A stretch of 64,000 bases of DNA from Manihot esculenta. Taxonomy: Eukaryota > Streptophyta > Magnoliopsida > Malpighiales > Euphorbiaceae. Location of the stretch: NCBI RefSeq assembly GCF_001659605.2, contig NC_035173.2:15245003-15309002 (forward strand), in the 5' to 3' direction. The position numbers were made by a program, and so were the translations under genes. The notes beneath the pieces were generated by a model. The model did no database searches. It was not told the DNA's origin and saw only the letters and a list, made by a program, of their open reading frames with translations. Shown one piece after another: positions 56,301-64,000 of this stretch (position 1 is its first letter; each line of letters opens with the position of its first letter).

Positions 56301-57710
56301 ACCCAGCAGGCACCATAACAAGCAAGCTCTTCTAATCCATCTTTGCAACACTTTCCTGAACCTGAAGAATCCAAGGAAGACCTCCTTGAACAAATCTTTC
56401 TTGCTCAGTCTGATGAGCCATGGTACACCGATATGGTAAACTACTTGGCCATAGGTAACTTACCTTCTGACATGCCTAAGCACACTAAAGATAAAATAAA
56501 AAAGGATGCCAGATACTATGTTTGGGATGAACCTTATTTGTGGAAACATTGTGCTGACCAAATGATAAGGAGATGCATTCCTGATCAAGAAATAGCCTCT
56601 GTACTTACTTTTTGTCATTCATATAGTTGTGGAGGACACTTTGGTCCAAGGAAAACTGCTCACAAGATACTTGAAAGTGGCCTATTTTGGCCCACCATGT
56701 TTCGAGATGCTTTTCTATTTTGCAGAACATGTGCTAGGTGTCAACAGATTGGAAATTTGAGCAAAGGAAATCAAATGCCACAGAACCCCATCATGGTCTG
56801 TGAGGTATTTGATGTTTGGGGCATAGACTTCATGGGACCATTCCCACCATCCTTTGGATACACTTATATCATCCTTGCAGTGGATTATATATCCAAGTGG
56901 GTGGAGGCTAGAGCAACTAAGATTGATGATGCTAAGGCAGTGGTAGACTTTGTGAAGACCAACATCTTTGCCAGACATGGAGTGCCAAAAGCAATCATCA
57001 GTGATAGAGGGACCCATTTTTGCAATAGGATAGTGGAAAGCCTTCTCAGAAAACACAATGTCATCCATAGAACATCCACAGCCTACCACCCTCAGATGAA
57101 TGGGCAAGCTGAAGTGTCCAACAGAGAAATCAAAGCCATCCTTGAAAAGACAGTTTCTCCCAACCGAAAGGATTGGAGCTTAAGATTAGAGGATACATTA
57201 TGGGCCTACAGAACTGCCTACAAGACTCCCATAGGTATGTCTCCTTATAGACTTGTCTATGGGAAAGCTTGTCACCTTCCAGTTGAGCTTGAGCACAAGG
57301 CATATTGGGCTGTAAAGAATTGCAACATGGACCTCAAAGAAGCTGGCCATCATCGCAAGTTGCAACTGCAAGAGCTTGAGGAAATAAGACGAGATGCATA
57401 TGAGAACTCTTGGAACTACAAAACAAAGACCAAAGCCTCCCATGACAATCATCTTTCAAGAAAACAATTTGAGGTTGGTGATAAAGTCTTACTCTTTGAC
57501 TCTCGTCTGAAACTGTTCCCAGGAAAGCTATGGTCTAGGTGGATTGGACCATTCATTGTAGAACATGCATACCCACATGGAGCTGTAGACATCCGAAGCA
57601 TAGAAACTGGAAAAATCTTCAAGGTGAATGGACATCGTCTGAAACCATACTTTGAAGGGTTTGCAGTACAAGTGGTGGAAGAAATTCCACTACAACATCC
57701 TTCTGCCTAG

Positions 57711-58763
57711 AGGATCATGCCACGCACACCACACCCCAGGGAAGTACTCAGTTTCTTTTATTCTCTTTCTTCTCTTCTCTTTTACATTAAGGACAATGCA
57801 TGATTTAAGTGTGGGGGTGCATCTTCCTTCTTCCCCTCTTTCTTCTACTTCTTCCCCTCTTCCTTCCACTCTTCTCTTCTTCTACATGTTTTCTCATGCT
57901 TTCAGATGCAAAAATTTTTTCTTTTTTTCCTTTTAGTTTTAAGTCCTTTTTAGTTAATTAACCACAGTTAAATTTTAATTTGTTTATGCTTTCAATAAAA
58001 CACACACAACCACAACCATCTTCTTCTTTTTGTTTTGCTCTACTCAAACTGATGAACTATGTTGGATGAGTCTTTCTTTCCATGACCCCATTAATGTGAT
58101 AACTCTTTAAACTTATGTTGAATCAATTGCAGTGAGTTATATTCATGTTTGAGAATTGCCTTTTGAATTGAATCTTTGAGTTTGCCATGGTGAAAAATAT
58201 ATTGATGACCCTCAATTGATTGAGAAAAATTGAAATTGTGTGAATGAACTTAACATGACTTGCTTTAGCAATTGGTGTTGATTTGCCCAAATCATTAAGA
58301 GAAAGAAAATTCAGCAAAGGCAAAGAGCTCAAAAGCACAAGTTGAAAAATTGTTTCAATGGTCAAAAGACTATGAACAAGGCAAGTAGCCACTTGGATAG
58401 GTGACCAACTGAAAAATATAAACCTCCAAATCAAAAATAGGTTGGTGACCTTTCCAAGCAAGATCTAAAGTGCAAAAGCCTGAATAAAGTACTTCAAGGT
58501 AAGGGCAAGTCAATCCAAAAGCTAGAAAAAGTCTTAACATAATGTGCATGTCTCTCTTGAGGAAAACAAATCCTAGCCATGGTCAACAAAGGGAAACAAG
58601 GAAAGGAGGTAAGTAATCTTCATGCATATATTCTTCACTGCAATGCTTCAAAATAAGTGTCTTGAGTATGAGCTTAAGTGGTAATAAGGATCTAGAGGAA
58701 GAAAGCTTATTTGACTATGTTTATTTGCTTGAGGACAAGCAAAAGCTTAAGTGTGGGGGTATT
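57711..58763 (+). other. A2 3' non-coding region and polypurine tract
   Basis: About 1 kb after the integrase stop without an ORF of note. TTAAGTGTGGGGGTGC at 57805-57820 and TTAAGTGTGGGGGTATTT at 58747-58763 are near-copies 942 bp apart. The second one abuts the 3' LTR and is the true tract. The intervening sequence resembles the same region of A1. In full Athila elements an env-like frame may lie here, but none is seen. Confidence 0.75.
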
Positions 58764-59035
58764 TGATAGAGCATATTTTAGTCCATATTTTCATGATCTT
58801 ATTAATGTTTATTTGCACCTATTCTACCTAATTTTGTGGTTTTAATCATGTTTTGCAAGTATTAGGTGTGAAGAAACAATTTGGAGAAAATGCTCTTAAA
58901 AGTGCCAAAAGAAGCCAAAATTTGAGAAGCAACCTTCGGAGGCAACTTTCGGAAGCCAAAACTCAGTCACCTTCGACGGCAACCTTCGGCGGCCGAATGA
59001 GGACTCCAGAAACGAAAGTGGACCACCTTCGGCCG
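58764..59035 (+). repeat. Truncated 3' LTR of A2
   Basis: The first ~272 bp match 51755-52025 almost perfectly, then the match ends within CCACCTTCGG at the palindrome. Confidence 0.88.
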
Positions 59036-60342
59036 AAAAGTGTGATGAAGTCTGCTTGTGATGAAGTCTGCTGGGTAAGGTTCGGCGGCCGAAAAGTGTC
59101 TGAGTTCGGCAGCCGAATCTCTTCAGTTTGCGGAACCAGCTGTGGCGATGGGTTCGGCTTCCGCAAGTCAGTGGGGTTCGGCGGCCGAAAGATGTTCGGC
59201 GGCCGAAGAATATCTTCTTTCTCCACAGTGTTTTCCTGAAGTGTTGCAACAGAATCTGGTTCCTGCGGAGCAATAGGATTCGGCGGCCGAAAGTGGGCTG
59301 TGTTCGGCGGCCGAATGTCTTCTGTTTGCTTAGTCTCAACTTGCTGAATGCTGTAGATTGTTTCTTTTAGTTTCAGATTTTCAATCCTGCAAAGATCATC
59401 ATCTAAAACAGAATCTTGATTTTCATTAAACACATCTTGGCTCAAACAATCAATAATATCAAGACCATAAACAGGGGACATATCATGTGGATATTTCATG
59501 GCATCATAGACATTGTACTTTATGACTTCCCCTTCAAATTCCATGGTAAGAGTACCATCATGCACATCTATTTTAGTCCTAGCAGTACTAAAAAAAGGAC
59601 GTCCAAGAAGAATGTCAGAACTAGTATTGCAACTATCTTCCTTAGTATCAATCACATAAAAATCAGCAGGAAAGACAAGTTCATCTACTTGGACTAACAC
59701 ATCTTCTAGAACACCTATGGGATATACCACAGATCTATCAGCCAATTGTATCACAACTCTTATTTCTTTTAGTGCACATGCATTGAGAGATTTATAGATG
59801 GAGAGAGGCATGACATTAATAGATGCACCTAGATCACACATGGCTTTCTTGATACCAACATTCCCAATTTTGCAAGAGATAGCAAACATACCTTTGTCCT
59901 TGCATTTGGTAGGGAGTTCTCTTTTAATGACAGCAGTAACTACCTCACCTACACTTACTTTCTCTCTTTCAGCTAGCTTTCTTCTGTTGGTGCACAACTC
60001 TTTCAGAAATTTTGCGTACCTTGGAATCTGCTTGACAGCATCTAGCAGTGGTATGTTGATTTCCACTTTTCTGAAGGTCTCAAGGATCTCCCTTTCTTCT
60101 TTTTCTTTTTGAGTTCTTTCAAATCTTTTTGGAAAAGGAGGTGGGATGTGAAAACTTACCTTCGGATCAGCTCTTTGCGCAGGAGGTGGTGCAGAATGCG
60201 ATGAAGAGGCTTCAGATTGCCTTGGATGTTGTACAAAGGGTGTCTCAGATGATGTATGCTTTGGTTCAACTTGCTTTTCCTCCTCAAATTTTGCATCTTG
60301 AAGCTCTTTCCCACTTCTCAAAGTAATGGCACTTACATTTTG
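59036..60342 (-). pseudogene. Inverted gag-protease fragment of an A2-like element
   Basis: Minus-strand frame open along its length, homologous to A2 from about 55077 to 56310: ITLRSGKELQDAK, FHIPPPFPKRFERTQKEK, protease CDLGASINVMP and LLGRPFFSTARTKID, then the R-P-P-N linker. It differs from A2 by scattered substitutions and lacks A2's TAG at 55476 (reads KCKDKG), so it came from a related, less damaged copy. It is truncated at the gag side by T6 (60343) and joined at the linker side to A2's 3' LTR. The minus-strand frame then continues some 24 codons into the LTR (ending 58963). Its retained openness suggests recent origin. Confidence 0.88.
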
Positions 60343-62789
60343 TGTAACGACCCGGAAACCGATACCCCTCCGTAATGGTCCGAACCATTACTGGCATTAG
60401 GATCCAGATCGGCTTAAGGCCGCCGGGACCCGTAGCAAGCCGACTAAACTCTCTGTGTACCTGATAAATCCCATACATGCTCACACATAAACAACAATCT
60501 TGTAAAACTACCAAGCTTAACTACTGCTACTCAGATATGCAAATCTGAAATGGCCCTCAGGGCCTATACCAGTGACTACTATCTGCTGTGGGTCAAGGGA
60601 TTGAAACCCTTTTAATCTGTAACACAATCCATTGGTATCTCATCAAAGCCATACATTAAGCCTGATTCACACATTTCTCATCAAGAAACGTAAAACAGGA
60701 TCCATGTGCAAAGGGATGAATCATACACCATACTAAGGCAAAGTCACTAGGGTAAAGCACAAGTCTATCCATGATCCGATAATACATATCTATAGATGAC
60801 ATAATAGACTAATACTTTACTTACATCATGTCCACTATTCTATTACAACATACATTCATGCATATCTTTCTTCACTCTTGCTGACTCTGACTTCCCGTAG
60901 CTATCTCGGAACCTGCAAAACTGGGGTTAAGAGAGTGGGATGAGCTACTATAGCCCAGTGAGGAGGAAGAATAAAACAATTCATTCATTACATGCTCTCA
61001 TGGAATGCATCACATCACAAACATATCATCTCACGGATGAACTTGTCACCAATAGCCCTCTACTATATGTCATAATATGTCCTGCTGTGCCAAGGAGATT
61101 AGGTCATCACCTGGACTTCTCTTATTTCTCTCATATCATAACATGTCCCACTGTGCCAAGGAGACTAGGTCATCACCTGGACTTCTCTTATCTGATCTGA
61201 CAGCCCGGCTGTCTAACTCATAGTACCAGGAGCGACCTGGACTGTCCAGGGGCGACCTGGTATGGCTATCTCATGCCATATTTCATATACTCTCATGGTA
61301 TCTCAACTGATATCAAGGGCTATGGATCATTCAACATTCATCCACACAAATATCATCTTATGCAATGCAGCATATTCGTGGAGTCTAATGCAACACAACC
61401 TAATACATAACATGGCATTTTATGATACATGGATCATGCTAGAAGCGTGTCATTTCTCAATTTAAAATATTAAGTTTAGTTCCACTCACCTGTAGCCACT
61501 GCTTGGCTAACTCTGGGCTACCTCTAACTCTAAAGCAGCTACTACTGCTAAACACCTCGGTTCCTCGGGTCCAATCCTACAATGAAGGACTCAGATGAGG
61601 TACCAAACATACTCTAACTTAACTCGAAACATATCCCCAAAAACCCCTCTAAAAGCTCTTAGAACAATCACATAAAACATGCAAAAGAAGGTTAGACAGA
61701 ACACCTTCGGCGGCAGGTTCGGCGGTCGAATGTCCTATCCAGAGCCGAAACTCAAGTACCTTCGGCGGCCGAATCTCCACTTTCGGCTGCCGAACCCTTT
61801 CGGGGGCAAGGTTCGGGGGCCAAAACACACTCCAGAGACGAAAGTCTCTAACCTTCGGCGGCCGAATCCCCCAAATAGAGCAGAACTTCAAAAACACTCG
61901 GGGGTGAACTGTGGCAACCAAAGCCACCACTCAAGGGGTTCGGCGGCCGAATGCACCTTCGGCTGCCGAACCTGAGTTCATCCAGAACTCAGCTTCACCC
62001 GCAACCTAGCTTCTCCATCCTTTCCTCCTCTCTAACATGCATACTTCAACTCCTTAACACACATATACTTAAGTATATGCACAAAGGGGTCCAAAACTAC
62101 CTAAAAACCCCAACGCAAACAACAAACATAACACCTAATCGTGCCTTCATCATCAAAACATAAAAAAAAAACATCCTTTAAAACCTAAACATGCAACTCC
62201 ACCCATAACCTCCACAAAAAATCCTTATAACTCATTAAAACAAGTTTAGAAACTTCCCTTACCTCTTGAAACCAGAAGAGGAACAACCTGAATACTGATC
62301 TATGGACCAACTCCCCTTCAAAAGCTCTACACCAAAAATCGTCAAAACCACTTTTACACCCTCAAACCTGTGTATGGGTGAGTAAAACGTGAAGCTGACT
62401 CATGGAGAACGTGGCCTAACCCTCTGTCTGTGATTTGGAAGCAACACCTGTCCATTTCACCGACTGAAGAGTGCATAAAAGTTGGCTGACCAACTCAGCT
62501 TCGGCTGCCGAATCGCATGCAAAACCATGCAACATTCGGGGGCCGAACTTGAACTTCGGGGGCCGAACATTGAGCACTTTCAGCAGCCGAACATTACCTT
62601 CGGCGGTCGAACCTGGAAATTGTCCCCATAGTCTTTTCTCTTCAAAACTCTATCCTTTTAGATTCAAAACCTTAAAAATACTTAAAAACATTTTTGAAAA
62701 CCTTTCTATTACCCTTCTAGAAATCTCTGACATCTACGAATTCCACCGGACGGTAAGAATTCCGATGCCTGATTTAGCCGGGTATTACA
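60343..62789 (-). repeat. 3' LTR of T6
   Basis: 2447 bp, TG...CA, longer than T3's 2291 bp. Palindrome arrays at 61703-61975 and 62500-62620. The minisatellite region (61070-61260) uses the same GTGCCAAGGAGA wording as T3. Confidence 0.87.
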
Positions 62790-62825
62790 TTCTTTCCCCC
62801 TTTAAAACATTCATCCTCGAATGTT
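62790..62825 (-). other. Polypurine tract and inverted repeat of T6
   Basis: Minus strand AAAGGGGGAAAGAA (62790-62804 region) abuts the LTR. AACATTC and GAATGTT flank ATCCTC next to it (62806-62825). Confidence 0.82.
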
Positions 62826-62869
62826 AAAAACAAACACATAAACAAACAAAGCGGAAATCTGCTCTCCAA

Positions 62870-64000
62870 AGAGAAACACAGATATCGCTGGAGCAAGAAC
62901 TCTCGGATCTCTTATCCTTATCTAAGGGACTTCTCTTCTTAGATCTTCTTATTCTTCTATTCTGTGAGCTGAGTGTGCATGATCCGTTTTAACTATGCTA
63001 TACAGGTGAGATTTTCCTGAGATCTCCACCTCTGGTTCATAGAGAACCTCTCTCGGATCCAACACTACTCCAGAATAAAAGGAACAAGGAAATCAAATGG
63101 TTTTCCTTTTAGAAACAGATCAATGCTATTCCTTTAATCCTTTACAGGATTCCAAGGGTTTAATCTCTTATCTCTCAACCTTTACTGGATCAGCATGTCC
63201 CGGAGACACCATAAACACACTGTAACTTTCCGTTATGCACTCTGATTCTTGCCCGCCTTTCTTCTTCTTTACTACACTGGTTTCTTCTCTTCTGCTCACT
63301 CACTGCTACACTGAGACTAACTCTAGCTCTCAACAGCTCGTACTCAGATATCAGATCTAGCTTGGAAGACAACTGGCTCCTGCTAGTTGATCCAACCGAT
63401 CATCAATTCAAAAGACTACCTGTATAGAATAAACTGGTAAACGGCTTCCGCCTGAAGGCAGCTAACATCTTATCTGCCTCATCCCATAGATACTAGTTTG
63501 TATACTCAGAGTCACTAGCTCTGTTTCAGACTTATCACTGTAAATTCCTTTGATCAATAAAGATCTCATCTCTTACGTCACACGAGTATTACCTCTACAT
63601 CTCGAGGCAACTGCTATCTCTAGACCATGTATAGGATAATTCAACTCATGCTTCTTTAGCTAACTAGAAACATAAGCAGTTACCCTGTCACTTACATTAC
63701 CACATACTCGGACAAAGCTACCACTGGTACTGTACTGTACTATACTGTCGTGTACCGTACGGTACGGTCCTGACGTCAGTTTTACTTTAGTGCTTTACAA
63801 CCCTTGTTCCACTAGTCAGACCACACAACTTTGGGTCTTTCTTGAGCATGAATGTGACACCTTCTAAGGATGTCTTAGACTAATCTCTCTATAGCACTTT
63901 GCCAAAACCCAGGAACCACTCACCCTTGTCACACAGATGGGTCTAAGCGAATTGCTATAACTTTTACTTTCCTGGGGTATTTCAATTCCTTTTCTGATTT
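62870..64000 (-). pseudogene. Ruined pol of T6
   Basis: Fragments match T2 by eye in the same order on the minus strand: the pol C-terminus near 62885-62915, the GTGAGAT...GATCTCCAC region (63005-63060), and an RT piece near 63375-63405 (T2 17850-17885). T2 has over 2 kb between these points, so large deletions have occurred. Stops and shifts occur throughout and no frame is usable. Confidence 0.6.

Larger units (their letters stand above)
53652..57710 (+). pseudogene. gag-protease-integrase polyprotein of A2, RT/RNase H deleted
   Basis: One reading frame of about 1350 codons with in-frame stops at 53916 (TAG), 54885 (TAA), 55476 (TAG) and 56316 (TAA) and no frameshift. It starts MTRSESRDTLPFDPEIE, typical of Athila gag. 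Domains in order: retrotransposon gag (53990-54520), zinc knuckle CGICLGVGHPIDQC (about 54685), protease with CDLGASINVMP (about 55540) and LLGRPFLSTARTKID, a Pro/Asn-rich linker with repeated R-P-P-N encoded by the palindromic motif (56061-56300), then directly [16 protein letters not shown] sequence that normally follows RNase H. Integrase follows: H-H-C-C finger (56614-56745), WGIDFMGPF (first Asp), IISDRGTHF (second Asp) and [13 protein letters not shown] (Glu). The usual ~600 codons of RT and RNase H are absent. Only the gag N-terminus before the first stop and the integrase part could give proteins without readthrough. Confidence 0.9.
51755..59035 (+). mobile_element. A2: Athila-like element lacking RT and RNase H
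   Basis: Plus-strand element with complete 5' LTR (51755-53594), tRNA-Asp-type primer site, a gag-protease-integrase coding region in one frame with four stops, a conserved 3' non-coding region, a purine tract, and only the first ~270 bp of the 3' LTR. The 3' LTR is broken inside a palindrome and joined to an inverted gag-protease fragment. The left flank is GGTCC of T5 integrase. The right duplication is lost. Confidence 0.9.
60343..64000 (-). mobile_element. T6: T3-type Tekay-like element, 3' portion
   Basis: Minus-strand element that runs off the right edge. The 3' LTR (60343-62789) ends (on the plus strand it begins) with TGTAACGACCCGGAAACCG, the T3-type end rather than the T2 type. Purine tract and stem follow, then decayed pol. 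The left flank is the A2-like inverted fragment. The other duplication is outside the window. Confidence 0.85.

Noticed and set aside
53916..56318. In-frame TAG/TAA codons of A2 as programmed readthrough signals
   Set aside because: There are four of both kinds, and at 55476 the inverted related copy has a Lys codon instead. Simple mutation explains them better.
1..64000. A host-encoded operon, gene cluster or defence system
   Set aside because: Everything with recognisable coding belongs to retrotransposons. No host gene was seen on either strand.

Overview
This is plant nuclear repetitive DNA, almost certainly a eudicot heterochromatic or intergenic block. It is built nearly entirely of LTR retrotransposons nested inside one another, plus one LINE. 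I see no host protein gene, rRNA, tRNA gene or CRISPR. The species cannot be fixed from the sequence. The plant call rests on the element types: Ty3/gypsy chromovirus of the Tekay/Del type, Athila-like gypsy elements with tRNA-Asp primer sites, and a plant L1-type LINE.

Layout (names are mine). T1: 5' end of a minus-strand Tekay-like element with broken gag (1-3934). A ~80-bp tandem repeat follows (3935-4331). A minus-strand LINE (4334 to about 11903) is split by gypsy element G1 (5048-9261, TSD AGTTC) and by solo LTR S1 (9340-11370, TSD GTCAA). G2 is a non-autonomous plus-strand LTR element (about 11904-23981). It carries T2, an apparently intact minus-strand Tekay-like element (13005-22761, TSD AGTAC, 2205-bp LTRs, one ~1670-residue gag-pol frame). 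T3 is a plus-strand Tekay-like element with apparently identical 2291-bp LTRs (24441-33186, TSD GTAGC), an open gag and a ruined pol. From 33308 an old plus-strand LTR (S2) is split by A1, an Athila-like deletion derivative (33596-39450). S2 then runs into a stack of LTRs inside LTRs: S3 (minus), S4, S5, S6 (TSD CCAGG), S7 (TSD TTTAG), and T5 (minus, 48525-51754). A2, an Athila-like element lacking RT and RNase H (51755-59035), is inserted in T5's integrase. A2's 3' LTR is cut off and joined to an inverted gag-protease fragment (59036-60342). T6, a minus-strand element of the T3 kind, runs off the right edge (60343-64000).

The most unusual signal is a 13-bp palindromic DNA motif, TTCGGC-N-GCCGAA, with relatives such as TTCGGGGGCCGAA and half-sites joined to CGAAAGT. 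It occurs in dense arrays. Every Tekay-like LTR complete enough to judge has two arrays at fixed places, one just upstream of the TATA box and one further downstream. Similar arrays occur in the LTRs and coding regions of the unrelated Athila-like elements, with a trace in the leader of G1. In A2 the same DNA motif lies in two different reading frames of one coding region (Ser-Ala-Ala-Glu in one, Phe-Arg-Pro-Pro-Asn in the other), so the DNA rather than the peptide appears to be what is kept. Each motif contains GCCGCC/GGCGGC, the core of the ERF-bound GCC box. The inverted rearrangement at 59036 is joined inside one of these palindromes.

How the parts work together: only T2 looks able to supply a complete set of proteins (Gag, protease, RT, RNase H, integrase with a chromodomain-like tail). 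T3, T6, A1, A2, G1 and G2 all lack essential parts. T3's unmutated LTRs and clean target duplication, despite a dead pol, suggest it was moved recently in trans by an autonomous relative.
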